64,000 nucleotides of DNA from an uncultured Prevotella sp. (GTDB taxonomy: Bacteria > Bacteroidota > Bacteroidia > Bacteroidales > Bacteroidaceae). Below are positions 36,001-43,208 of this stretch, piece by piece; position 1 is the stretch's first letter, and the number at the start of each line of letters is the position of its first letter. The DNA lies in NCBI GenBank assembly GCA_900554695.1, contig USHV01000006.1, positions 36,698-100,697 on the forward strand. The letters run 5' to 3'. The translations under genes and the position numbers were made by a program. The notes below the pieces were generated by a model. It was given only the letters and a program-made list of their open reading frames with translations. It had not been told where the DNA came from and ran no database searches.

Positions 36001-36627
36001 CTCTCTGCCGACAAGCGTACGGTGGAGATCACCACCATACTCGAGGCTCATGTCGGTAAGACAGTGGTTCCGCATACGGTCATCTACACCGTCCATGCAG
36101 GCGGAGCTGTTGATGTGAAGGCCGACTTCCACACCTCAAAGGATTTCAGACTGCCGCGTCTGGCATTGCAGACAATGTTCAGTCCATCGCTCGAGAACAT
36201 AGAGTGGTATGGCCGCGGTCCGATAGAGAATTATCGCGACCGTAACGATGCTGCCTTCGTCGGACTGTATAAGTCAACCGTAAACGGCATGCGCGAGTAC
36301 TATGTCCGTGCTCAGTCTATGGGCGAGCGCACCGATACACGTTGGCTTACACTCACCGACGACAGCGGTAAGGGGGTCAGAATAACAGCCGACGGAACAT
36401 TCGACTTCTCTGCTCTCCACTATACCGACCGCGACTTGTGGCGCATCAAGTATGGTCACGACATCGACCTTGTGCGCCGTGCTGAGGTTGTGCTCAATCT
36501 CGACTGCATACAGCGTGGTATAGGTAACGCGAGCTGCGGACCTCAGCCGCTGCCTGAGTATGAGATAAAGAACGACTGCGACTATTCTTACGGTTTCCGC
36601 ATAGAACCTGTAGGAGACATGCAATAA
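33055..36627 (+). CDS. GH2 beta-galactosidase with N-terminal ricin-like lectin domain
   Basis: The protein is 1190 residues with a signal peptide (to about 22). Residues ~25-165 resemble a beta-trefoil/ricin-type carbohydrate-binding module (QAWKLVKVSENVYNI, NQLWVAKRLANGKYTF, QQWTLVKSD). The LacZ-type body follows: sugar-binding domain (LNGQWKFRWSKQPEDRP), TIM barrel with the acid/base in SLGNESGGG (Glu near 641), the nucleophile in FLCEYAHAMGNA (Glu near 700), GGCIWDFVDQ, and the C-terminal small-chain domain (WYGRGPIENYRDR). It should release terminal beta-galactose from glycans in the periplasm or at the surface. It is monocistronic. Confidence 0.92.
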   Translation: MKIRSYLTFLFMFMLSLTGRSQNIDSGSVYELHIADGLVLDNQGSLDDGAGIFISQRSEGKESQAWKLVKVSENVYNIINAASLRSLDNGNGNKMQTALQWTTDYKNPNQLWVAKRLANGKYTFTCKASGMNLGMRDAAQFGEPVWQVKADASSPTQQWTLVKSDVKVTVITPKTSSKNDWENPHVFAINKEPGHATYIPFADVNEMQNDPAYRKPWLRTNSSRYMLLNGQWKFRWSKQPEDRPASFYKNGYDVSSWDNIDVPSSWEMKGYGTPIYTNITYPFLNNPPFIQPQRGYTINNEPNAVGSYRREFTLPADWTDKQVYIHFDGVYSAMYLWVNGKKVGYSQGANNDAQFDITKYVRKGINNVSVEVYRWSDGSYLEDQDMFRLSGIHRDVYLVAMPKVHLRDLYLTSDLTSDFSGATLNIRANVENDGKSAGKAALRFTLLDTNGQKVGSATVDAAAVAAGKEIIQNAKINLSRPNLWSAEKPYLYTLNVEVLDAAGNVTEATAQQYGFRKIELRNNKIYINGVLTYFKGADRHDIHPKYGKAVPVETMIQDILMYKRHNMNIIRTSHYPNDPKMYALYDYYGLYVMDEADQECHGNHSITDNPDWTGAYVDRAVRMVERDKNHPSVIFWSLGNESGGGINIKAEYKAVKALDNRLIHYEGQNEVADMDSRMYPSIESMKQTDRNGADKPFFLCEYAHAMGNAVGNLREYWDYIENHSERMIGGCIWDFVDQALNKVGEPEDHLYFGGSFGDVPNDNDFCCNGLTTADRRVTPKLLEVKKVYQYIKLFFTPETGKLALENRYTSYNLDEFDLYYTIYKNGVSVKTGNMPLPSAGPWQKAEVEIPVSEFTADASSEYFLNVEVRLRKPELWADAGYVIASEQFALSNADNKLTVVADNKQAGNLKINEEQNGFVRIVNNRVAVSFDKTNGQMTSLRYGGREMLHMMQGPQFNWYRSINNDPRNWQSTSIRLKNMQYSLSADKRTVEITTILEAHVGKTVVPHTVIYTVHAGGAVDVKADFHTSKDFRLPRLALQTMFSPSLENIEWYGRGPIENYRDRNDAAFVGLYKSTVNGMREYYVRAQSMGERTDTRWLTLTDDSGKGVRITADGTFDFSALHYTDRDLWRIKYGHDIDLVRRAEVVLNLDCIQRGIGNASCGPQPLPEYEIKNDCDYSYGFRIEPVGDMQ

Positions 36628-36653
36628 AAACGCAACACTTACGTTTAGATAAA

Positions 36654-36700
36654 AAGAGTGGGGAGGTGACATGTTCATTGGCACTCCCCACTCTTCTTAT
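36654..36700 (+). terminator. Hairpin after the beta-galactosidase gene
   Basis: AAGAGTGGGGAG (36654-36665) pairs perfectly with CTCCCCACTCTT (36684-36695). The downstream side is only moderately T-rich (CTTATTC). Confidence 0.7.
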
Positions 36701-36797
36701 TCAGGCTACGGTGTCGGCCGGCTGTTGTGCTATGGCATTGCAGACACACGTCGGTTGAAAGCCTATGACAGGAAATAACGAAAACAACAATAATGAT

Positions 36798-37502
36798 ATG
36801 AAAAAGAGAATTATTTTATCCTTTGCGTTAGCTATATCGACATTTGCCGCCTTAGCGCAGAATGAGGTGGGCCGTTTCTCCATCATTCCGCGTCTCGGTG
36901 TGAGCATTGCCAACATGAGCAACAACAGTATTTACGTGATTCCAGGAGAAAATGACAACTCGGATGAGTTGAAATCGCGCAACAAGGCCGGACTTCTCGC
37001 CGGTTTTGATGTTGATTATCAGGCCACCTCTCAGGTGTCCGTGTCGCTCGGATTGCAGTATTCGCTCCAAGGTTGCAGCTATCCCGACCATCAGACTGCT
37101 GGCTCAGAGGAGAATTCTTTCACCGGTACCCGTGATTGGGCCACCGATCTCCACTACCTCAACGTGCCGCTTATGTTCAACTGCTATGTTGCCCGTGGCT
37201 TCGCGCTTAAGGCCGGTGTACAGGTAGGATTCCTGCTCGACGGCAAGATAAAATATGAGGAGACACCGTTCACGGTCAATGAGGATGGCTCTAAGGAATA
37301 TGGCGACACGGAGGCATACAATAACGATTTTGCCGGCAATACTGTCGATTTATCCATTCCTGTCGGTGCTTCCTACGAATATATGAACGTGATACTCGAT
37401 GCCCGTTACAACTTCGGACTGACCAATATCTACAAGATAGACGCCATGAAGTCGAAGAACCGATTCTTCACCATCACCGTAGGCTATCGTTTCAATCTAT
37501 GA
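36798..37502 (+). CDS. Small outer-membrane beta-barrel protein (PorT-like)
   Basis: From the ATG at 36798 the protein is 234 residues with a signal peptide (MKKRIILSFALAISTFAALAQ). The frame open from 36765 adds only an Asn-rich tail before the signal. The mature part alternates beta strands: FSIIPRLGVSIANM, AGLLAGFDVDYQATSQVSVSLGLQYSLQG, DLHYLNVPLMFNCYVARGFALKAGVQVGFLLDG and the final ITVGYRFNL ending in an aromatic/Leu terminus. This is an 8-strand OMP barrel layout. The specific function is unknown. Confidence 0.8.
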   Translation: MKKRIILSFALAISTFAALAQNEVGRFSIIPRLGVSIANMSNNSIYVIPGENDNSDELKSRNKAGLLAGFDVDYQATSQVSVSLGLQYSLQGCSYPDHQTAGSEENSFTGTRDWATDLHYLNVPLMFNCYVARGFALKAGVQVGFLLDGKIKYEETPFTVNEDGSKEYGDTEAYNNDFAGNTVDLSIPVGASYEYMNVILDARYNFGLTNIYKIDAMKSKNRFFTITVGYRFNL

Positions 37503-37514
37503 TATTATACGATA

Positions 37515-37546
37515 AAAGGAGATGCGCAGGCATCTCCTTTTTCTTT
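37515..37546. terminator. Bidirectional terminator before luxS
   Basis: AAAGGAGATGC (37515-37525) and GCATCTCCTTT (37530-37540) form a perfect stem with loop GCAG, between convergent genes, with TTTTTCTTT to the right and AT-rich sequence to the left. Confidence 0.88.
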
Positions 37547-37571
37547 ATTCATCATCGGTAACTGTCCTCAT

Positions 37572-38057
37572 TCAGTCGAGTTGAGGATAGTTCATGTTCT
37601 CCTCCTTGATGTTCTCAAGCACTTCCTCAAGGAATTTCCGTGCCTCCCATCGTGCCATTGGCAGGTCGTGAAGCAGCCAGTTGCCGCAGTCCTGCGGTGC
37701 CGCTCCGGGCACGTCGCCCTCAAACTCGGCTATGAAGCGGAACGTACGCTTCATCAGCTCCACGATGTCGGCAGGCTGAAGGTCGCCCTTCATCAGCAGA
37801 TAGTTGCCCGTGAGACATCCCATTGGTCCCCAATACACTATGCGGTCTTTCCATTCAGCGTCGTTGCGCAGATAGGTAGCAGCCAGGTGTTCAATGGTGT
37901 GCAGCGCGCCCGGATGCACCACCGGCTCGCGGTTAGGTTCTTTCATCCGGATGTCGAACGTCGTCACTGTGTCGCCGCCCACCTCGTCTTTTCTCGAGAC
38001 ATATATGCCGCGCAGCAGGCGGTTGTGGTCTATTGTGAAACTTGGTATCTTTTCCAT
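37572..38057 (-). CDS. luxS: S-ribosylhomocysteine lyase
   Basis: The 161-residue protein has the iron-binding HTIEH (His53, His57), the catalytic Cys in GPMGCLTG (near 81) and a third ligand region in APQDCGNW. It splits S-ribosylhomocysteine into homocysteine and DPD, the autoinducer-2 precursor. It directly follows mtnN (18 bp), so the two consecutive steps of the activated methyl cycle are co-expressed. Confidence 0.96.
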   Translation of the reverse strand: MEKIPSFTIDHNRLLRGIYVSRKDEVGGDTVTTFDIRMKEPNREPVVHPGALHTIEHLAATYLRNDAEWKDRIVYWGPMGCLTGNYLLMKGDLQPADIVELMKRTFRFIAEFEGDVPGAAPQDCGNWLLHDLPMARWEARKFLEEVLENIKEENMNYPQLD

Positions 38058-38075
38058 ATTCTTGTTTTTTTGTTT

Positions 38076-38759
38076 TCAGATTGATTCCATGAATGCTTTT
38101 GTCACGCCGAACGAGTCTTCAGCCATTTTCTCCCAGAAGTCGTAGTACTGCTGAGCCTTGTCGTCCTTGAGAGGTATGTCGCTTATTATGCGGAAACTGA
38201 TGAACCTCACGCCGCGCCGGTAGCACACCTGCGCAATCGCGGCCGACTCCATATCCACAGCCATTGCCTCAGGAAAAAGCTCAAGGATGGAGCTCATCTT
38301 CTCGCGCGAGTCAACAAACCAGTCGCCCGTCACTATGAGTCCCGGGGTTATTTTCGTGCCGCAGTCTATGGCGCACGCCTTGGCCAGCAGGTCGCTGTCG
38401 GCGTCGAAGCGTGCAGGCAAGCCCATTATCTGTCCGTAGGCCTGCTCGCTGCCGCAGTAGGCATCGTGATAACATGTCTGCGACGACACTACCACCTCCA
38501 TGCGGTTGAGCTGTGTCGATGCGCCGCCTGCCACGCCTGTGGATATCACGGCGTCGGGTTCGAACAGGCTTATCAGTTCTGTCGCACCCATGGCGGCATT
38601 CACCTTGCCTATGCCACACTGCATCATCACCACCGTGTTGGCGCCGCTTGTGCCCGTGACGAACGTGAATCCGTGTTTCTCGGTCTGGCTTACGTCGTGC
38701 AGGAGCGACTTTATGCGGATGAACTCCTTGTCCATCGCTATAACAATTCCTATTTTCAT
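38076..38759 (-). CDS. mtnN: 5'-methylthioadenosine/S-adenosylhomocysteine nucleosidase
   Basis: The 227-residue protein has nucleosidase motifs: IGIVIAMDKEF at the start, MMQCGIGKVNAAMGATELI, STGVAGG, and the catalytic region AVDMESAAIAQVCYRRGVRFISFRIISD with Asp near residue 197. It removes adenine from SAH and methylthioadenosine, providing the LuxS substrate. A -7 box TAAATTTG (minus strand, 38795-38788) lies 29 bp upstream. Confidence 0.95.
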   Translation of the reverse strand: MKIGIVIAMDKEFIRIKSLLHDVSQTEKHGFTFVTGTSGANTVVMMQCGIGKVNAAMGATELISLFEPDAVISTGVAGGASTQLNRMEVVVSSQTCYHDAYCGSEQAYGQIMGLPARFDADSDLLAKACAIDCGTKITPGLIVTGDWFVDSREKMSSILELFPEAMAVDMESAAIAQVCYRRGVRFISFRIISDIPLKDDKAQQYYDFWEKMAEDSFGVTKAFMESI

Positions 38760-39094
38760 TGTTGATGACTTAATCTGTTTACGTCTGCAAATTTACCATA
38801 AACTTTTTGTCCGCGGAAGCGAGCCGCGCTTTTTTATAATTATTTATGCGGCGGCAGAACGTGCTCCGTGTCCGGCTGCTTGTCGGTGCCGTGGCTGTGT
38901 CAGGGGGTCGCGGGTTAGTTGATATATGGCAAATATAAACTGCCAAATGTTAAAACATATCCCTCTGAGAGTGCCATTTTCTTGACAAAAACCGCATCTG
39001 CGGGCGAAAATGCGAAAAATAGAGCGTTTTCGCAATCGCTTGTAAATCAAGTGTTTATCTTTATACCGCTTTCTGACAGCCTGCACCCGGTGTT

Positions 39095-39204
39095 GCGATA
39101 TGGGCTCTTTCGGGGTGCGATATGGGCTTTATCGGGTGATGATAAAGCCCATATCAGGGTGCGGAATGGTGCATTTCGCAATGTGAAAAGCACCATATTG
39201 CGAG
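39095..39204. repeat. Array of five 22-bp units (locus at 39.1 kb)
   Basis: Anchor bases fall at 39097, 39119, 39141, 39163 and 39185. The order is direct, direct, inverted (GATAAAGCCCATATCAGGG), direct with TGGTGC centre, inverted (GAAAAGCACCATATTGCG). The preceding ~95 bp (39000-39070, CGGGCGAAAATGCGAAAAAT then TTGTAAATCAAGTGTTTATC) resembles the end of the leader of elements A-C. The downstream half (TTTAACATTC and array 2) is missing. The rest of the gap to 39732 shows only the 18-bp motif at 39319. Confidence 0.85.
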
Positions 39205-39318
39205 GCAACTGGTTTTGAATAGTTTTTCATTATTGCGAAAAAGGCTTTTTCATATCGTTTTTTTCGTGTTCAGATTTCTGTAGTGTCTGTCCGTGACGAC
39301 ATTTTTATGGGGCGAATT

Positions 39319-39336
39319 TTAACTTAAAAGTGTTAA
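39319..39336. other. 18-bp motif, inverse copy of 13769-13786
   Basis: TTAACTTAAAAGTGTTAA is the exact reverse complement of the 13.8-kb copy, with some similarity continuing into the flanks. It lies 115 bp after the 39.1-kb array. Confidence 0.5.
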
Positions 39337-39732
39337 AGTCTTATCTTCGTTTTACTCTCTTTCTGCACATATCTCCGAGGCTCTTCCGCGCGGTGATTTA
39401 CAGACGTCGTGCCTTACGCATCCATCGTTTTGCGGCGTGCCGTTGACCGTATGCTGCCTGCGCGTTGTCTCACGTATGCACAGTCGTGGTTTGGCAGTGT
39501 GCATGTCCGGGCTTACAAAAAAGCTGATTTAAGGACATTTATGCCGCTGTTGTGCACGATATTTCGGAATTTTTCAGTAAGTTTGCAACTGATAAGCGGC
39601 ACCTTCAGGAGCGTTGTGCGCGGACCTTTCCACGCTTCGGTGACGTCACACTTACAGCCTCCGGTGTCTGTAGTATATCTGAAGAAACCGCCGCCGCACT
39701 TTTGTAAATATAAACAAAAACATAATTGATCA

Positions 39733-42225
39733 ATGAAGACATTGAAAATGTGCCTGCCCGACCTGCTGGCAGTGCTGTTGTTTGTGCTCATCTCGTTTGC
39801 CTACTTCTTCCCGGCAGACATTGAGGGGCGCATACTTTATCGTCATGACTCTTCTGCCGGACGCGGCTCGGGAGTCGAACTAACCGAATATTATCAACGC
39901 ACAGGCGAGCCCACTCGCTGGACCAACTCGCTCTTCAGCGGTATGCCAACCTATCAGATGGCGCCGTCGTACAAGAGTGCCGATGTGCTCAACGGTGTGG
40001 GTAAGTTCTATCATCTGTGGCTTCCCGAGAATGTGTGGTATGTCTTTGCCTATCTTCTCGGCTTCTACATCCTGTTGAGGGCGTTCAATTTCAGGCAGTC
40101 GCTCGCGGCGCTTGGCTCCATCATCTGGGCGTTCAGCAGCTATTTCTTCATCATCATAGCTGCCGGCCATATATGGAAAGTCGTGGCCCTGGCCTATCTG
40201 CCGCCTATGATAGCGGGTGTTGTGCTGGCCTACCGGGGAAAGTATCTGTGGGGATTCATAGTCACGGCTCTGTTCTCGGCCCTCGAGATACAGGCCAACC
40301 ACATACAGATGACTTATTACTATATGTTCATCATCCTCTTCATGTTCATAGCTTATCTTGTCGATGCCATACGCAAGAAGAGATACGCGGCATTCCTCAA
40401 GGCCACCGGCGTGTGCGTGGCAGGTGCGGCGATAGGTCTGTGTGTGAATCTGTCGAACCTGTATCACACGTGGCAATATACTCAGGAGTCCATGCGTGGC
40501 AAGAGTGAGCTTGTGAAGAAAAACACAGCCAACCAGACAGGAAGCGGTCTCGACCGCGACTACATAACGCAGTGGAGCTACGGCATAGACGAGACGTGGA
40601 CCCTGCTTGTGCCTAATGCCAAGGGCGGCGCGTCGGTTCCGTTGTCTATGAACGAGACGGCAATGAAGAAAGCCGACCCGCAGTTCATTCAGATATATGA
40701 GCAGCTGGGCCAGTATTGGGGCGAGCAGCCGGGCACGAGCGGTCCTGTGTATGTGGGCGCCTTTGTACTGATGCTCTTCATTCTGGGTCTCTTCATAGTG
40801 AAGGGCGGCATCAAGTGGGCACTGCTCGCAGCGACCATATTGTCCATACTGCTGTCGTGGGGACACAACTTCATGTGGTTCACCAACCTGTTCCTCGACT
40901 ATGTGCCGATGTACTCAAAGTTCAGGACGGTGGCTTCTATACTTGTGATAGCCGAGTTCACCATTCCGTTGCTGGCCATGCTGGCATTGAAGAAGATTGT
41001 TGACGAGCCGGAAATCCTTACACGCAAGATAAAGTTTGTATATGTAAGTTTTGCTCTTACGGCCGGCATAAGTCTGCTCTTTGCGCTGATGCCTAACGTG
41101 TTCTTCTCCGATTTCGTTTCTTCAGCCGAGATGGAGGCAATGAAGGGAATACCTTCCGAATACCTCAATCCGCTGCTTGCCAACCTCAGGGAGATGCGTG
41201 AGGCTGTGTTCACTGCCGACTGCTGGCGTTCGTTCTGGATCATAGTATTCGGCACGCTCATGCTCCTTCTGTTCAAGGCAAAGAAGCTACGCACCGGCTA
41301 TATGGTGGCTGCCATCACGGTGCTTTGTCTCATTGACATGTGGCAGGTGAACAAGCGCTATCTCAACGACGGTATGTTCGTGGAGCGCAGTGTAAGGGAA
41401 ACACCTCAGCAGATGACCGAGACCGACAAGCTGATTCTTCAGGACAAATCGCTCGACTATCGTGTGCTGAACCTTGCAAGTAACACGTTCAACGAGAACG
41501 AGACCTCATACTATCATAAGAGCATCGGCGGATACCACGCAGCTAAGCTGGGACGTTACAACGACATGATAGGACATTACATATCGCCGGAGATGATAAA
41601 GTTGCAGAAGGCTGTGGTAGAGGCAGGTGGAGACATGACCAAAGTGCCGGGCGATTCCATCTATCCTGTGCTCAATATGCTCAATGCCAAATACTTCATA
41701 ATGCCTCTGCAGAACAATCAGACCGTACCGTTGCTCAATCCGTATGCTTATGGCAACGCGTGGTTTGTGGATAATGTGAAGTATGTGAAGAACGCCAACG
41801 AGGAGATAGATGCCGTAGGTAAGGTGAACCTTCGCCACACGGCTGTGGTTGACGAACGCTTCCGCGAGCAGGTAGGACAGGCCGTTCCGCAGACCGGCAA
41901 CGCGCTTGTGACACTGAAGAAATATGAACCGAACGAACTCACATACGATGTGCAGTCGGATAAGGGTGGCGTGATTGTGTTCTCGGAGATTTATTATCCG
42001 GGATGGACAGCGACCGTCGATGGCGCTGATGTTGAGCTCGGACGTGCCAACTACATACTGCGTGCGCTCAACGTTAAGCCGGGACACCACACTGTTGTGT
42101 TGACGTTCAAGCCGAAATCGGTTGACAACACCGAGACCGTGGCATACATTGCTTATGTAGTATTGTTCATTGCCGTGGTATTGGGAGTATTCTTCGAGTG
42201 GCGTAAAAGAAAGACCAACGCATAA
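39733..42225 (+). CDS. YfhO family integral membrane protein
   Basis: The 830-residue protein has about 12 membrane helices and an extracytoplasmic region before the last one. It starts MKTLKMCLPDLLAVLLFVLISFAYFF. It has GRGSGVELTEYYQRTGEPTRWTNSLFSGMPTYQ in the first loop and a late soluble part with IVFSEIYYPGWTATVDGADV, characteristic of YfhO proteins. By analogy with GT-C-fold members it may transfer sugars to wall polymers or lipids, but this is not established in Bacteroidetes. GSCFA follows 12 bp later. Confidence 0.87.
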   Translation: MKTLKMCLPDLLAVLLFVLISFAYFFPADIEGRILYRHDSSAGRGSGVELTEYYQRTGEPTRWTNSLFSGMPTYQMAPSYKSADVLNGVGKFYHLWLPENVWYVFAYLLGFYILLRAFNFRQSLAALGSIIWAFSSYFFIIIAAGHIWKVVALAYLPPMIAGVVLAYRGKYLWGFIVTALFSALEIQANHIQMTYYYMFIILFMFIAYLVDAIRKKRYAAFLKATGVCVAGAAIGLCVNLSNLYHTWQYTQESMRGKSELVKKNTANQTGSGLDRDYITQWSYGIDETWTLLVPNAKGGASVPLSMNETAMKKADPQFIQIYEQLGQYWGEQPGTSGPVYVGAFVLMLFILGLFIVKGGIKWALLAATILSILLSWGHNFMWFTNLFLDYVPMYSKFRTVASILVIAEFTIPLLAMLALKKIVDEPEILTRKIKFVYVSFALTAGISLLFALMPNVFFSDFVSSAEMEAMKGIPSEYLNPLLANLREMREAVFTADCWRSFWIIVFGTLMLLLFKAKKLRTGYMVAAITVLCLIDMWQVNKRYLNDGMFVERSVRETPQQMTETDKLILQDKSLDYRVLNLASNTFNENETSYYHKSIGGYHAAKLGRYNDMIGHYISPEMIKLQKAVVEAGGDMTKVPGDSIYPVLNMLNAKYFIMPLQNNQTVPLLNPYAYGNAWFVDNVKYVKNANEEIDAVGKVNLRHTAVVDERFREQVGQAVPQTGNALVTLKKYEPNELTYDVQSDKGGVIVFSEIYYPGWTATVDGADVELGRANYILRALNVKPGHHTVVLTFKPKSVDNTETVAYIAYVVLFIAVVLGVFFEWRKRKTNA

Positions 42226-42237
42226 GACCGTGGCGGC

Positions 42238-43065
42238 ATGGAGTTCAGGACGATAGTCAAGGTGGAACGCTCTCAGTTCAGCATAAATCCCTGCGAGAGG
42301 ATGCTTTTCGTGGGGTCGTGCTTTGCCGACAACATAGGCAGGCGCTTTGTGGAGGACAAGTTCCGTGCCGTGGTCAATCCTTTCGGGGTGATGTACAATC
42401 CGGCGAGCATCCTGCACACTGTGCAACGCTACGAAGGTGAGCCGCCGAGAGTGGCAGTGTTCACGCTCGGAACCAATCATGTTTACATACTGAAGGAGAC
42501 GGGCGAGATTGTGGATAACTGCCGCAAGCGCCCGCAACGCCTTTTCCGTGAGGAGCAGCTGACGGTGGATGAGTGTTGCGATTATCTGTCGCGTGCTGTC
42601 GATGTGTTGTTGTCGCGTTCTGCTGATGTGCGGATCATCGTGACGGTGAGCCCCATACGCTACGCGAAATACGGCTATCATGGCAGTGCATTGTCGAAGG
42701 CTGTGCTGCTGCTTGCCGCTGAGCGACTGGCAGAAAATTACGCCGGAGTGGTGGAATATTTCCCGGCCTACGAGATTGTGAACGACGAGTTGCGCGACTA
42801 TCGGTTCTATGCCGAAGACATGCTTCACCCTTCGCAGCAGGCCGTGTCCTACATTTGGGAACGCTTCGCTGAGGCTTATTTCGGCGAAGACACGCGGAAG
42901 TTCCTTGAGGAATGGCGTCCGATAAAGGAGGCTTTGGGTCACAGGCCTTTCAATCCCGACTCTCAGGAGTACAAGGATTTCCTTGCCGCCACGTTGCATA
43001 AGGCCGGGCTGCTTGCCGAAAAATATCCCGATATGGAATGGAAAAGTCCTGCCGGCGGCATGTGA
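42238..43065 (+). CDS. GSCFA domain protein
   Basis: The 275-residue protein contains the naming motif LFVGSCFADNIGRRF (about 24-38). Downstream are FGVMYNPASIL, FTLGTNHVYI, VTVSPIRYAKYGYHG and EDMLHPSQQAVSYIWERF, matching GSCFA proteins, which are SGNH-hydrolase-like (Ser in GSCFA, Asp/His in DMLHPS). Its substrate is unknown. No signal peptide, so it is cytoplasmic. It shares a transcript with the YfhO gene. Confidence 0.88.
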   Translation: MEFRTIVKVERSQFSINPCERMLFVGSCFADNIGRRFVEDKFRAVVNPFGVMYNPASILHTVQRYEGEPPRVAVFTLGTNHVYILKETGEIVDNCRKRPQRLFREEQLTVDECCDYLSRAVDVLLSRSADVRIIVTVSPIRYAKYGYHGSALSKAVLLLAAERLAENYAGVVEYFPAYEIVNDELRDYRFYAEDMLHPSQQAVSYIWERFAEAYFGEDTRKFLEEWRPIKEALGHRPFNPDSQEYKDFLAATLHKAGLLAEKYPDMEWKSPAGGM

Positions 43066-43096
43066 TGCAGAGATGTAAATGACACATATAAAAGTG

Positions 43097-43145
43097 AAAG
43101 ACTCCGTTCAGTGAATGAATATACTGAAAGGAGTCTTTTATTTTT
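43097..43145 (+). terminator. Terminator after the GSCFA gene
   Basis: AAAGACTCC (43097-43105) with GGAGTCTTT (43130-43138) and an inner stem TTCAGT/ACTGAA, followed by TATTTTTG. Confidence 0.85.
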
Positions 43146-43154
43146 GTAAATGCG

Positions 43155-43187
43155 TGTGCCGTATATGAAAAAAAAGTATTAAGTTTG
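43155..43187 (+). promoter_or_regulatory. Promoter of murF-alr
   Basis: TGTG at 43155-43158, a 21-bp spacer and TAAGTTTG at 43180-43187, 22 bp before the start codon. The -33 box is imperfect. Confidence 0.6.
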
Positions 43188-43208
43188 CACCATTAAAATA
43201 CAAACAAG

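Noticed and set aside
41506..42999. Minus-strand ORF of 497 codons opposite the YfhO and GSCFA genes
   Set aside because: Covers two real genes on the other strand and contains no domain motif.
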